Shown here one piece after another: positions 1 through 11,998 of a stretch of DNA of 64,000 nt (positions within the stretch are counted from its first letter, which is position 1; each line of letters opens with the position of its first letter). The notes under the pieces were generated by a model that did no database searches, was not told the origin of the DNA, and was given only the letters and a program-made list of their open reading frames with translations. Origin of the DNA: Hygrophila difformis. Lineage: Eukaryota > Streptophyta > Magnoliopsida > Lamiales > Acanthaceae. The stretch is taken from contig JAOANR010000006.1 in NCBI GenBank assembly GCA_030278955.1, positions 51,364,915 through 51,428,914 on the forward strand, read 5' to 3'. Both the position numbers and the translations under genes were made by a program.

Positions 1-483
1 GGGAGCGTAGGTGGTCAGATCCTCCATGGGGTCGTCCTCATCACTCGAATCCTCAATAGTGCCCATGTCAAGGGGTCCATGGAACACTGGGCTTGCTGGC
101 CAATTGGGCGCAGCAGCAGGAGCAGGATCAGCGGAAGGGTTAGCAACGGGGTCAGCGGCAAGAGGAGCTCCCGGGCTAAAAGGGGCATGTGGGAACAAGT
201 CATCAGTCAGGTTAATCAGCTCATTTTCCAAGCTCCCTACTTGTGTCTCTATGTCATTACTCTTGGCCCGGAATTCAGCCTCGCGGGCTTGGAGTTCGTC
301 GACCTGGACCTTGAGTTGGGTCAGGTCGGGTTGATCCGCTTCCCTCAGATTCGCTAGGTGGGCCATGTTAGCCTCCATTTGTTCTAACCGCAATTTGTAA
401 TTGTTTACATTTTGTGGTGTGTCGGGATGTGCGTCGATCAATCTCATCATAAGATTGATCATGTTCGCGTTGGGTTCGGCCAT
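1..483 (-). CDS. Extra leader ORF of a Tekay-type element (coiled-coil protein, cut by window edge)
   Basis: An open frame of 161 codons starts at the ATG at 481-483 and runs off the left edge without a stop. It begins MAEPNANMINLMMRL, has a heptad-like helical middle rich in Q, E, L and A, then a proline/alanine-rich part and an acidic tail (SSDEDDPMEDLTTY). It lies between a tRNA-Met primer site (850-861) and where gag would be expected, so it is an upstream extra ORF rather than gag. A diverged copy with the same start and the same acidic tail lies at 34387-34824 in the other Tekay element. I do not recognise a named domain. That both copies keep frame and tail suggests it was a real protein, but function is unknown. 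Confidence 0.6.
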   Translation of the reverse strand, partial: MAEPNANMINLMMRLIDAHPDTPQNVNNYKLRLEQMEANMAHLANLREADQPDLTQLKVQVDELQAREAEFRAKSNDIETQVGSLENELINLTDDLFPHAPFSPGAPLAADPVANPSADPAPAAAPNWPASPVFHGPLDMGTIEDSSDEDDPMEDLTTYAP

Positions 484-849
484 CTAATGTCAACAAGGGA
501 GGTTAGAGTTAGACATATTTCAACAAGGTTAGAATATGCAGGAATTTAAATCTATATGAAATATGCATGTGCAATCCCCCAATAAAAATTTAATTTAGTT
601 CAAGAATCATAGTAATTAAGAAGTTGGGCCTCTATATTGGGCCGAAAATAACAATTTGGGCTAATGTAACAAAAACATGGGTATTGGGCCAAAAATAAAA
701 AATCTTTGGGCATAAAATATTGCACTAAGTAAATAAAAATTTTAGGCTAAAATAATACTAATAGTTTTAAAAATAATAAATTTAAAAATAATACTAGGTT
801 TTAAATAATGGTTTTAAAAAATAATAATAGTAGCTTTAAAATATTCCGG

Positions 850-861
850 GCTCTGATACCA
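850..861 (-). other. Primer-binding site, initiator tRNA-Met type
   Basis: The minus strand reads TGGTATCAGAGC, the standard plant site complementary to the 3' end of initiator tRNA-Met. It lies three bases inside the LTR end at 865, which fixes the element as minus-strand with its 5' LTR to the right. Confidence 0.9.
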
Positions 862-864
862 ACT

Positions 865-2570
865 TGTAACACCCCGGATTTGATAACCCAGGCCGGGATG
901 CCACCGCCACACCTCTCTAGCAAGACACGGATTCTCCGAGCTTGCTAAACAGATGCAAGGCTATGGGTATTGCAAAGAGTTTTAAAATAAGTCCAGAAAT
1001 TACTTAAAAATAATAATGTAGTCTCATCCACACATAATAGTAATATTGATATGTCGCAGCGGAAATATTAAAATGGGCTGACATGGCCAAAACTCGGGTT
1101 ATACAGGCCCGATATGCAATTATCATAAGAACGACAATTCAATGTTTAAAATGGTGTCCCCCAAATGCACATGCTTATGCATTTTCTCCATACTCTGACA
1201 AAAAAAGAAAAACAACAATTTTATCAGTATTATAAAATACCGAGTAAGTCGATCCTAACATAGCAATAAAAGGGTTTAATTTAATAATTAAAATTTTACT
1301 CCTAATCATGCATACAAACAACCCATTTACCAATTTAAAAAAATAAGAATTTAATTTTTATACTTGAACATGCATTTAAATTCATAAATAATAATTTATG
1401 CATGGTATAAGATTCAAGACATAATTTAAATGCATAATTAAAGACAAAAATAAATAAATAGATAAAAGAAAAGGATTAAGTCTCTTAATTTCTCTTGTTA
1501 CGTCACCATCTCAACAATATTTAGTGTAGCCGGTAGTCCGGCGGCCGCAGCCGTTTCGTAAGTTTTCGTGTAGCCGGTCGTCCGGCGGCCGCAGCCGTAT
1601 CTGCCATACCCAGTTTACGCCCTTTTAATTTAAAAATTCATTTCAAGTCCGAAAAATCTGAAATTTTTACAATATATCAAAAATACCCTAACGAACAACT
1701 TTCGTGATTTAACGATTTCGAAATAAGGTGATGAAACATGTCAAAAATCGAGTTCAATACACAAACTGCTGTCCGGATTCAGTTTTGACACAATTCAAAG
1801 ATTCGACTTTTTGACAAATCAAATGAACTCCAAAAATTCTGAAATTTTGTGGAGTGGACGCATACTAGACATGATTATCTACAACTTTCGCTTACATTAC
1901 AAAGATTAATTCGTACTAGAAATCATAGAAACATGCTCATCAAGTTCGGACACATACGCTGTCAGCTTTTCGAAACGTTTGAAAATACAGTTTATGTTCG
2001 ATGCGATTTGAGGTAGTAAACGTTGATGAAAATCTCTAAATTTTTTACACAACATAGCTTAAGGTGTTAGGATCAAAATTCTAGTTTTGAGCTTTTTTTT
2101 TTGAATCACGAAATAGGGGTTTTAAACGGACTTTCAGAAAACGCGCGAGTTGGGGTTTTTTTAGGTTCGATTTTAACGTTTCGTTACAAAGTCACTAATC
2201 CGGACGCCCCTAAACCACCCGTATTGATATGAAAGGAGTCAACTTACTGTAATGAAGTTCTTGGTCGTCCTAGGGTCGCTCGAATCGTCCAAAATCACCA
2301 CGAACGGATCTACGCACACGTTCTCCTTCTCCTTTGGCCACGAACGTATTTGCAAGTCAAAGATCCGTAAGTTAGAATGAGGATTGAGATTAAAACGAGA
2401 ATGGAACCTAATCTAACTCTTACCAACGATCCAAAGACTGTAATCCTTGATCTACACCTTTCCTTGGTCGTCGTTGGTTGCCAGAAACTCGTCCGAAGGT
2501 CGTCGGAAAGTTGTCGGAAAGGTGTTTTGGCTTTCGGAGAGTTTTGGGATGAAGAGGGGCTCTTGATGAC
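865..2570 (-). repeat. Tekay-type LTR, 3' part (interrupted by LINE)
   Basis: It begins on the plus strand with TGTAACACCCCGG, the reverse of the usual LTR terminus, directly beside the primer site. The sequence is alignable by eye in inverted orientation to the solo LTR at 27.4-32.8 kb and to the LTR at 35294-37964. Near 1515-1600 it has two short repeats with GCCGG and CCGGC arms. Similarity breaks off at about 2570, where LINE coding sequence starts. About 450 bp of the expected LTR is missing relative to the copy at 35294-37964. Confidence 0.75.
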
Positions 2571-3837
2571 TGATTATGGGGTGAACATCTGTTTCTTCCA
2601 ACTTATTCAGTCCAATGTTGTCTACCGAAAATACTTCCTCCGATTGCTTTGTAAACATGGCCTTGAAATATGCAAAAGCTAAATCTTTAACAGCCCTTGG
2701 ATCATCAATTAGTACTCCCTCATTGCGAACTGCCCCGATGAAATTCCTTCTTCGATTTATGGCTGTTATCGTATGGAAGAAACGTGTGTTTCAGTCCCCA
2801 TCTTTCAACCATCGGACTCTCGACTTCTGCCACCACCGTCTTTCTTCGGACAACAACACCTCCTTCAGTTCCGCCTTCTTTTCCCTCCATGAAGTCTTCG
2901 CCTCATCTGATGCATTACTCCTCTGAAAATTATCCTCGATGTTCCTAATGTCCTCCATCAATTTTTTTATCCGAGAATCTAGAGCCTCTGCACTGTATCC
3001 CTCCCAGTTTCGGATGATGTTTTTTAGGTCGCAAAGCTTCCCGACCACTCCACTCCTCCTACCCGTCCCCTCTGACTCCCATGCCTCTCGGACAAGATCT
3101 GAGAAACTCCTCTCGGCCATCCAATAATTGTAAAATCTGAACGGTTTGTGACCCCAAGACTTTTCAATAATTTCCAAGCTTACTGGATAGTGATCCGATA
3201 ATATAGTGTCACACCTTCTTTGGACTAAGACCCCTGCCAACGATAGCCATCCCGGTGAAATTAGAAACCTATCTAGCCGACTGCATGCCCTCCCACCCCT
3301 ACCATACCATGTAAATAGCCCCTCCTCCATAGGGAGATCCACCAGCCCCAGATGATCGATAAGCCCCCTGAAATCCCTCAGCGACCCCATATCCTCACAG
3401 GATCCTACCCTCTCGCTCACATCGCTCACAGCATTGAAATCACCGAAAAGACACCATAGCTCTCCGTTATCACAATTAAACTTGTTTACAAAGAGATCCC
3501 ATAACGCAGCCCTATCCCTCCTTTCGTTCGGAGCGTGAATACAAACCAAATTGACCTCCCCACTGAAACCCCTAAAGCTACCCTTAATCCACAAAAAGCT
3601 GTGAGCTTTTTCAACCACATTAAACACTCCCCTGTCTCCGTCCCACACCATCATAAGGCCACCAGCATTGCCCACGGCTAGCTGGACACAATACCTGCAA
3701 TTCCGCGAGCCCCAAAGTCGATAAATTAGACATTCTCGAATATTTTCCATTTTTGTCTCCTGGAAGCCAACTACCAACGGCTTATTTTTCTTCAACAGGC
3801 GAACAACTGCCCTACGACGAACCCCCCCCCCCCCCAT
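2571..3837 (-). pseudogene. LINE ORF2: AP-endonuclease domain, reverse transcriptase lost
   Basis: The readable frame 3837-2791 encodes an exonuclease-endonuclease-phosphatase fold of the plant LINE type. Diagnostic motifs in order are QETK (metal-binding Glu), the GDFNAV strand, SRLDRFLIS and LSDHYPV (catalytic Asp-His near the end). This domain nicks target DNA. After it comes a basic linker ending RWLKDGD, and in another frame a short remnant (2658-2571) of the stretch before the polymerase domain. The N-terminus is disturbed by a run of 14 C (3822-3835), which reads as poly-Gly and probably marks a frameshift. No polymerase motifs remain. Confidence 0.8.
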
Positions 3838-3912
3838 TTAACCCCCTCAAATTACTAGTTATAATCCGCATCTAATCTGAGAAAACCCAACAACACCTTC
3901 CTTCAACCCTTC

Positions 3913-5079
3913 CTAAAGCGACTCCTCCCGAATTCTGTCTAAAGTCTCCGCCCGCCCCTTAAGATGCCCTAATCCCAATTTATTTGCCAATACCAGAATC
4001 TCCTTCGCCTCTTCAAAATCAACGAGCTTTACCCCAACACCCATCCGGACAGTAGTGAATTGTAATTTTGCAAATCCATCATCATCTCTTGTTTTGGCTT
4101 TCTGCAACTTATTTTGATTTTTACAGCCCTTCTGACCGACCTTCCGCCCTCTCTTCTTACCCCCGCACCCTGGATTTTTCCTTGCCGACATAACCCTCGC
4201 CAAAACATCCTTAACCCGCCTAACTTCTTCTGGTTCTTCAAATTCACTTCCGTCTCCATTTGAAAAACTCCTCCTCCGATTAAGCTCCTCTCCGAAGCCC
4301 TTCTCGTTGTTTAGCCCGCTAGAGTTATCTCTATCCGTTGAACTCAATCTTACCCCCATCTCTTCCCAACCGAACCCTATTTTATCTGCCGCCCCCGTCA
4401 GATCCACACTTAGAGGAAGAGATTCAAAAGATGTTTCGCCAAACCCCGCACTCATTTGTTCTCTCTCCACTCTTGTGATATCTGGGCTCTCAGATGTGGG
4501 AATAGACATATCCCTACTGGGCTCAAGAATCCTTGGGCTCGGAGCATTTTGTTCCTCTATCCTTTCAAATGGCCCAATGCAATTTGGGCTGCAGTCCGGC
4601 CCGGAACTATACCCCAACCCCCCAATCCCTACTACTGTAGGCCCATCATCATTTGATAACCCATTCCTTGGTGCCATGCTCGGTTCTCGATCCTCTCGAC
4701 CATCTGCAGAGCTATCTGTATTCACTTGGAGACAAACTCCATTCCCTGAATTAATACTGCCCTTAAAGGTGTTCTTTCGTGGAGTCGGTTCCATACCCCC
4801 ATGCACTACTTTAGTTTGTTCCGCTTCCCCACAACACACACTCCGGGACCTCTTGTCCATCTCGAACTCCGGCTGGCCTTCATCTAGTACCGTCACCTTC
4901 GCCCTCCTTCCCTCCTCCTCCAGCGATCCATCTTCCATGACATCGACCGATTCAACGACAGGCTCACTGAAGTTTGCTACCACTCGGATGGATGTTGATA
5001 ATTCACCAATTTGGATCACCTTCATCGATGGCACATTACCAACGTCCTCCAAAGCCACCAGTAATCGAGCTCTATCCAC
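3913..5079 (-). pseudogene. LINE ORF1, C-terminal part
   Basis: This 388-codon frame lies just upstream of the endonuclease ORF on the same strand, the position of ORF1 in plant LINEs. The first 40 residues (RARLLVALEDVGNVPSMKVI) resemble the end of the RNA-binding DUF4283-type domain; the rest is low-complexity, acidic then basic (GGKKRGRKVGQK). The reading frame continues upstream of the first Met without the expected N-terminus, so the ORF is 5'-truncated. The assignment rests on position and general character more than on strong motifs. Confidence 0.6.
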
Positions 5080-5097
5080 CCTCTTCTTTTCCTTCGT

Positions 5098-5210
5098 ATC
5101 TCTTATGATTATTTATCTATTTATTATGTTTATTTATTTATTATATTTATTTATTGTTTATTTTTTTATTTATTTATTTATGTTATGTTGCAAAATTCCC
5201 GGGTATTACA
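5098..5210 (-). repeat. 5' end fragment of a Tekay-type LTR
   Basis: It matches the first ~110 bp (minus-strand sense) of the LTRs ending at 9488 and 12023, including a TTTA-rich microsatellite and the terminus that reads GGGTATTACA on the plus strand. It is cut at 5097 by the LINE. A purine tract abuts it at 5211. Confidence 0.8.
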
Positions 5211-5487
5211 GTCTACCCTCCTTAAGAAACAACTTCGTCCTCGAAGTTGTGTTTCGGCTTTTCTCGTGTTAAGAACGAATCCTTTTGTTTATTTTATTAT
5301 TTCGTGACTGAACTTAGAATTAAAACTTCTAAGCTGTCTACGTACCCTGTGAAGGGATCAAACCATGACGTAGTTCAAAACAACTTGAATTTGTCTATTT
5401 ATTTATTCGGGATACATATTGTCGAGTCAAACTAAAAAATAAATGCATCTACTTTATTACGGGGTATCACATCCTCTCCCCCTTAGG
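5211..5487 (-). other. 3' UTR module with two polypurine tracts
   Basis: Read on the minus strand, a purine tract AAGGGGGAGAGGA is followed by TGTGATACCCCG (boundary at 5471/5472). About 260 bp later a second tract, AAGGAGGGTAGAC, abuts the LTR start at 5210. The same module recurs at 9489-9749, at 27093-27407 (plus strand) and, cut short, at 22620-22820. Confidence 0.7.
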
Positions 5488-5556
5488 ACTTCAGTTATGT
5501 CCCCATAGCTGCCTACTTATTATTCTCAAAAGGTTCGGGTATCGTTGCCTTCGACC

Positions 5557-6267
5557 TCATTGAGCTGGCACGTCAGCTTGATCGTCGTCATTCAACCATC
5601 CCACAACTCTTCCTTGATCTCCTTGTTGCGGATTTACCAAGTCTAACCTCTTCTCAATCTCCTCCTCTGGCGTTTGACATTTCCCAGCCGTGTGACCAAA
5701 CTTGCCGCATTGATAGCAGGCTCCAGGCTTCGGGCACTGGCGCACCAGGTGTGCATGGTTGCATCGTGGGCAACGTGATATGACTGGACTACGGAAGTCA
5801 TTTCGACGGTCCGGGTTCTGCGGCTGGTTGGGTATAATGGTCGCGTCCTCTCTCCTGCTAATGTTTTCTATTCACGTCCGGCAGTCAGGCAGCCGATGAC
5901 CTTGCCGCCCACATCGGAAACACGCTCCAGGCTGAGGGCATCCTCTAGCTAGATGTGGTTTGGTACATCTTGGACATGGCGGCACGTAATCACTTTGGTT
6001 GCAGACTATCACGTTGTTTCTCCTCTTGCTGCCTCGAGGCGGTCTATTCAGGCTTCGTAGAGGCCCCTGGTCGACTAGTGCGTTCCCTAAGACGACCAAA
6101 GCGATTCCTATCGTGCGGAGACGGTCGCCCACATTGTTCGGTGCGGGGGCATCCTGGGCACCTTGGGTTTGAGCTCCCATAGTTCGTGCTCGCTTCGTGG
6201 GGTTTGGTAGTATCCCGTTAGTGGTCTGTGGGGCAGGTTGGTTCCTCGGTTGTCTCCTTGGTGCCAT
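5557..6267 (-). pseudogene. Mini-gag, copy 1: gag N-terminus plus two CCHC knuckles, capsid domain deleted
   Basis: Two frames (5872-6267 and 5557-5745 plus upstream codons) encode a start MAPRRQPRNQPAPQ, a short helical stretch (LVVLGNALVDQG), then a CxxC..H..C plus CxxCGxxGHxxxxC zinc-knuckle pair, a stop, and a second similar pair (CYQCGKFGHTAGKC). The capsid (Retrotrans_gag) domain of about 200 residues and all of pol are absent. The full-length relative at 33834 has the same N-terminal layout with the capsid domain present. This is the body of a non-autonomous gypsy derivative. Copy 2 at 9835-10545 has the same deletion structure. Confidence 0.7.
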
Positions 6268-6965
6268 TCTGTTACAGCGTATAGATTAGATTCCAAGGGT
6301 TTTGGTAGATTGTTTAGACGGGGAATCGTGAAACCATATGAGTGGTTGAGTGTTAGATGTATTTCCGGGTGTAGCGTTCGGCCATATGGGTGTAGCATTC
6401 CGGATTAGAAATTAGAAATTCGAATTTCAAATTTTTGAATTTGTTGTTTGGGAACCCAAACAAGGTTTTTGGAACAAGGAGTGTTTTAATAAAAATTTGA
6501 TTTTTTTATTGCTCAGCATAAGGGAATTGTTTAATTCGTACAAGGGCAAGAATGGCTAAGGCCGAAATTTGTTATGCTTAGGCGTGCGCTTAGATGAACG
6601 CGATCTAGAACTAAGGCAAGATCAGTCTCTAGTTAGCGTTCCTAATTTGATGTCAAGCATCTAAGTCATCTAGTGCAAGCGAAAGGTCTAAGTTATAACA
6701 TATCACTTCTAGGTTCTCTAAGGTATAGAAAAAAAATGTGGTATGCACATGCATATGATGATTCCCCTCCCAAAATAATTCATGCACCATATATATATAT
6801 TTTTCTAATTTCCATGGGTTTTAAAAATAAAAATCTATCCCATGGATTTAATGCTTTAAAAATTTAAAATAATAGTTAAAATTCTTGGACCTCTATATTG
6901 GGTAAAAAATAATTAACATTTGGGCTAAAAAATTATTTGGGCTAAAAATAATTTGGGCTAGGAAA
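6268..6965 (-). other. Leader of mini-element 1
   Basis: Non-coding leader between the mini-gag start and the neighbouring LTR. It is closely similar to 10546-11230. It ends abruptly at about 6965: the primer site and the last few hundred bases of the next LTR are missing, so one deletion spans the leader/LTR boundary. Confidence 0.6.
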
Positions 6966-9488
6966 ACGTGGTTTGGTCAGCAAAAACTTGCTGAGTAAGT
7001 TAACACATACATGATTATGGGGTTTCAAATCCATTAATTAGATTTAAAGAAAACATGTGCATAACACCCCATAATTTAATTCATTTATCTAATAATAATT
7101 TAATTGCTTAACTTGAAAGACAGGGATACAATAAAATCACAGTATAGCTTGCAAGGTAAATAATTGCATAACATAATTTTAAAGTAAAATTTAAACAAGT
7201 GAAGGAAAGTATTCAAGTCTTTTAATTTTCCCGTTAATCCATAGCCGAGTATCAAGATTTCGTTGGTATTTCAAGTTCAGCCACAGTTGCTTCGCAATCC
7301 CTACACAGTATTTCAAGTTCAGCCTCGATTGCAGTGCAATCCCTATACAGTATTTCAAGTTAAGCCTCGACTGCAGTGCAACCCCTACATAATATTTCAA
7401 ATGCCTCGGTTTCATTGCAACCCCTACATAGTATTTCAAGTTAAGCCTCGGTAGCATTACAACCCCTACATAATATTTCAGGTTAAGGCTCGGTCGCATT
7501 GCAGTCCCTACATCTCTCGTCCGTTTAGGCACGAAGCAAAAAGCTAGAGGGGCACCCGATGGGACACTCACCCTCTACATAGAAAGCTCAAACTAGTCAT
7601 AACGGAATTTCGAAAACACTTGTTTATGTATCTTATTTCAAAGGAATTTTCACTCGTTTAAAACCTTAAAGGCAAATTTCTCAAATTTAGTAAGTTTCTC
7701 AAAATATACTATTTCAGGACGCTATTCGCTCCGATATCATTTAAAATCCTTTTTAACAAGATTTTCAAGGTTTGACTTCGATAAACCACTGTTTACTCTA
7801 AAATTAATTAAAATCAGTTTTAAGTCGGAACGTTCTGAAATTTGACCACTGACTCGAAAACATAGAGATGAACAAGTTTTGTGTTTTAACTTTTTCGATA
7901 CAAGTTAAGGAAATAAGTAAAAAACGTAGATTTCTATCAGGTTACAAATATGTCCGAAATTTCCAACAGCAGTTTCAAAATTTCACGATCTACCATAGAA
8001 AACCAACTCCAAACTTGATGAAATTTTATAGGGAGATGCTAAAGACATATATCCACAAGTTTCACGTTCAACAAAAGATCTAATTCATACTATATCTATT
8101 GTCAAAAACGCCTACAAGTTTGGACTAAAGTTCTGTCAATATTTCAAGATCTAAATTTAGAACAGTTCGGTTTGGAGTCGATTTCCGATATCAAACCTCA
8201 ACGAAAAATTCCAAAACTTTATGGAGGTGTTCTAAATGTATAGATCTATAATTCTTATGTTTAACACCAATCCTAAATCGGTCTAGATCTAAGGTAAAAA
8301 TCAACCTCAAGTTCGGACCAAGAATCTATCACCGTTTCAAGATCTAAATCAAAGGCAGGTTCGTTTGTGGTCATTTTTGGATATCAAAACATGATTAAAA
8401 ATTATGAAATTTTTACAAAAGATAGATCTATGTCTTAGGAACGTTTTTCATGTTTTAAGTTTTCTCGTTTGAACAGTTTTAAGGGTTCGGAAAAATCGTG
8501 CAAAAACACTGCGCCGTAGGGATTTTAGTTGTGATAGATTTTACGTTCTTGATTCAAATCTTTAGATTAAGTGAATTTTAATTCTCCCAAACCATGTAAG
8601 TATTAACTTACAGATTTATGGACGTCCGGCTCGTCGATTCGGAGGCATGGCTTCCAGTCCACCGTTTATCTCCTTGATTCGTCGGGTTCTTCGTTCTAGA
8701 TCCGAATCGGGGTGTAGAAAAGAAAGAGATCGAGTTAGGATTCATTTCCGAATCAAGAATGGGAAAAGAATAGATCGGATCTTACCACAACATTAGAAGC
8801 CTTTAGATTTTCGTCCACGTCAGTCCCTTCTCTTGGGTTTGTGCCTCCGACGACTCCGGGTTAGGGTTTGATATATAGAGAGCTTTTGTAGGGTTTTAAA
8901 AGTGTTCGGGATTGATTATGATGGTTATTTATAGATGTGCAAGACCTAGGGGACGTCCAAAGTCTGCCCCTAAGTGTCTTGAGCCGAAAGGAAAGCAACC
9001 GAAGTCGGAAAATCCGGATTCGGGCGAGAAAATCTCGCGTTGTTTGTTACTGCCAGATGGCGTGGGGTTGGCGCGCCCTTTAGGGTAAACCCCGCGCGGC
9101 CTTGGTCCAGGCTGTGGTCTGGGCCGGGTCGTGCGATCCGTCGGGCCTTTTCTCCTCTCTTTCGGACTTCTATCCCTCTATGTTCTCGGATTCGGATTTC
9201 CGGGCTATCTTCGGGCTCCGATTTTCTATCTTAATTTTATTCGGATCTAAATTTACGTTTGGACTTGAGTTATTGATTCCATCGGTGTTGGGTTCCCGTG
9301 TAACCATTTATTTGATTAAATTGTCTTCGGCTTCCCGGGTTCTCGGAATTTTGATTCCTTTTTAATTTAAATTCCATTTCTCATCTCTTATGATTCTTTA
9401 TCTATTTATGTTTATTTATTTATTATATTTATTTATTGTTTATTTATTTATTTATTTATGTTATGTTGCAAAATTCCCGGGTATTACA
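6966..9488 (-). repeat. Middle LTR of the tandem mini-element array
   Basis: It ends at 9488 (GGGTATTACA) beside a polypurine tract and shares the GC-rich and TTTA-rich start of the other LTRs. Its other end lacks the TGTAACACCCC terminus. It carries a six-unit tandem repeat (7265-7513). No gene is supported in this interval. Confidence 0.65.
7265..7513. repeat. Tandem repeat, six units of about 42 bp inside an LTR
   Basis: Units start TATTTCAAGTTMAGCC and end with a GCAAYCCCTACA block. The second unit holds a perfect 7-bp inverted pair (GATTGCA, one base, TGCAATC). The others keep it imperfectly. Confidence 0.8.
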
Positions 9489-9749
9489 GTCTACCCTCCT
9501 TAAGAATCAACTTCGTCCTCGAAGTTGTGTTTCGGTTTTTCTCGTGTTAAGAACGAATCCTTTTGTTTACTTTATTATTTCGTGACTGAACTTAGAATTA
9601 AAACTTCTAAGCTGCCTACGTACCCTGTGAAGGGATCAAGCCATGACGTAGTTCAAAACAACTTGAATTTTTCTATTTATTTATTCGGGATACATATTGT
9701 CGAGCCAAACTCAAAAATAAATGCATCTACTTTATTACGGGGTATCACA
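9489..9749 (-). other. 3' UTR module with two polypurine tracts, copy 2
   Basis: Nearly the same sequence as 5211-5471, with the same pair of purine tracts bordering TGTGATACCCCG and TGTAATACCCGG starts. Confidence 0.7.
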
Positions 9750-9834
9750 TCCTCTCCCCCTTAGGACTTCAGTTATGTCCCCATAACTGCCTATTTATTA
9801 TTCTCAAAAGGTTCGGGTATCGTTGCCTTCGACC

Positions 9835-10545
9835 TCATTGAGCTGGCACGTCAGCTTGATCGTCGTCATTCAACCAACCCACAGCTCTTCCTTGATCTCC
9901 TTGTTGCGGATTTACCAAGTCTAGCCCCTTCTCAATCTCCTCCTCTGGCGTTCGACATTTCCCAGCTGGGTGACCAAACTTGCCGCATTGATAGCAGGCT
10001 CCAGGTTTCGGGCACTGGCGCACCAGGTGTGCATGGTTGCATTGTGGGCAACGTGATATGACTGGACTACGGATGTCATTTCGACGGTCCGGGTTCTGCG
10101 GCTGGTTGGGTATAATGGTCACGTCCTCTCTCCTGCTAATGTTTTCTATTCACGTCCGGCAGTCAGGCAGCCGATGACCTTTCTGCCAACATCGGAAACA
10201 CGCTCCAGGCTGAGGGCATCCTCTAGCCAGATGTGGTTTGATACATCTTGGACATGGCGGCACGTAATCACTATGATTGAAGACTATCCCGTTGTTTCTC
10301 CTCTTGCTGCCTCGAGGCGGTCTATTCAGGCTTCGTAGAGGCCCCTGGTCGACTAGTGCGTTCCCTAAGACGACCAAAGCTTCTCCTATCGTGTGGAGAC
10401 AGTCGCCCACATTGTTCGGTGCAGGGGCGTCCTGCGCACCTTGGGTTTGAGCTCCCACAGTTTGTGCTCGCTTCGTGGGGTTTGGTGGTATCCCGTTAGT
10501 GGTCTGTGGGGCAGGTTGGTTCCTCAGTTGTCTCCTTGGTGCCAT
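9835..10545 (-). pseudogene. Mini-gag, copy 2
   Basis: Frames 10150-10545 and 9835-10122 repeat the structure of copy 1: MAPRRQLRNQPAPQ start, short helix, one zinc-knuckle pair, a stop, then a second pair (CYQCGKFGHPAGKC). One knuckle Cys-Gly is altered (FRCWQKGH). The capsid domain and pol are missing exactly as in copy 1. The module ending at 9749 follows after about 85 bp, so nothing of pol was ever present in this copy. Confidence 0.7.
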
Positions 10546-11369
10546 TCTGACACAGCATATAGATTAGATTCCAAGGGTTTTGCTAGATTGTTTAGACGGG
10601 GAATCGTGAAACCATATGAGTGGTTGAGTTTTAGATGTATTTCCGGGTGTAGCGTTCGGCCATATGGGTGTAGCATTCCGGATTAGAAATTCGAATTTCA
10701 AATTTTTGAATTTGTTGTTTGGGAACCCAAACAAGGTTTTTGGAACATGGAGTGTTTTAATAAAAATTTGATTTTTTTATTGCTCAGCATAAGGGAATTG
10801 TTTAATTCGTACAAGAGCAAGAATGGCTAAGGCCGAGATTTGTTATGCTTAGGCGTGCGCTTAGATGAACGCGATCTAGAACTAAGGCAAGATCAGTCTC
10901 TAGTTAGGGTTCCTAATTTGATGTCAAGCGTCTAAGTAATCTAGTGCAAGCGAAAGGTCTAAGTTAGAACATATCGCTTCTAGGTTCTCTAAGGTATAGA
11001 AAAAAATGTGGTATGCACATGCAGATGATGATTCCCCTCCCAGAATAATTCATGCACTATATATATATTTTTCTAATTTCCATGGGTTTTAAAAATAAAA
11101 ATTTATCCCATGGATTTAATGCTTTAAAAATTTAAAATAATAGTTAAAATTCTTAGACCTCTATATTGGGTCAAAAATAATTAACATTTGGGCTAAAAAA
11201 TATTTGGGCTAAAAATAATTTGGGCTAGGAAATTTTAAAAATAATAATTTGGCTTCTAAAAATAATAGCTTTAAAGTAATAGTAATAATGGTTTTAAAAA
11301 AATAATAGTTTAAAAATAATAAGGGTTTAAAAATAATAATTTAAAAATATCTGGGCTCTGATACCACTC
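10546..11369 (-). other. Leader and tRNA-Met primer site of mini-element 2
   Basis: Non-coding AT-rich leader. The minus strand shows TGGTATCAGAGC at 11355-11366, three bases from the LTR end at 11370. Confidence 0.8.
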
Positions 11370-11963
11370 TGTAATACCCCGGTTTTTGGTCACCCAGGTC
11401 AGGATGTCACCGCCACACCTCCCTAGCAAGACACGGTTTCTCCGAGCTTGCTAAAGAGATGCAAGGCTATGGTTTTTCAGAATTTAAAACATTCAAACAG
11501 CTCATTTATATATAATTTAAAAATAATGTACCAAAGTTACAGCGGAAAGTATTAATTACTTATGTATAATGCAGCGGAATTTAAAATTGGGCCAACACGG
11601 CCAAAATACGGGTTAAACAGGCCTTGGTCCAGGCTGCGGTCTGGGCCGGGTCCTGCGATCCATCGGGCCTTTTCTCCTCTCTTTCGGACTTCTATCCCTC
11701 TATGTTCTCGGATTCGGATTTCCGGGCTATCTTCGGGCTCCGATTTCCTATCTTAATTTTATTCGGATCTAAATTACATTTGGACTCGAGTTATTGAGTC
11801 CATCGGTGTTGGGTTCCCGTGGAACCATTTATTTGATTAAATTGTCTTCAGCTTCCCGGGTTCTCGGAATTTTGATTCCTTTTTAATTTAAATTCCATTT
11901 CTCATCTCTTATGATTCTTTATCTATTTATCATGTTTATTTATTTATTATATTTATTTATTGT

Positions 11964-11998
<35 letters not shown>

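Larger units (their letters stand above)
2571..5097 (-). mobile_element. Plant LINE (L1-like) fragment, truncated at both ends
   Basis: It contains the C-terminal part of ORF1 (3913-5079) and the endonuclease end of ORF2 (3837 down to about 2571). The 5' side begins inside ORF1 at about 5097, as expected from target-primed reverse transcription. The 3' side is abnormal: the reverse transcriptase, the 3' UTR and any poly-A are absent, so a later deletion removed them. LTR sequence flanks it on both sides. Confidence 0.8.

Noticed and set aside
11..357. Plus-strand frames at 11-334 and 79-357
   Set aside because: They are shadows of the minus-strand leader ORF, which has the recognisable repeat in another element.
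4307..5272. Long plus-strand frame of 321 codons
   Set aside because: It is antisense to LINE ORF1 and runs into LTR microsatellite. No protein character of its own.
7191..7571. Minus-strand peptide with repeated NLKYYVGVA units
   Set aside because: It is the translation of the 42-bp tandem repeat inside an LTR, with no start context or relatives. Repeat, not gene.
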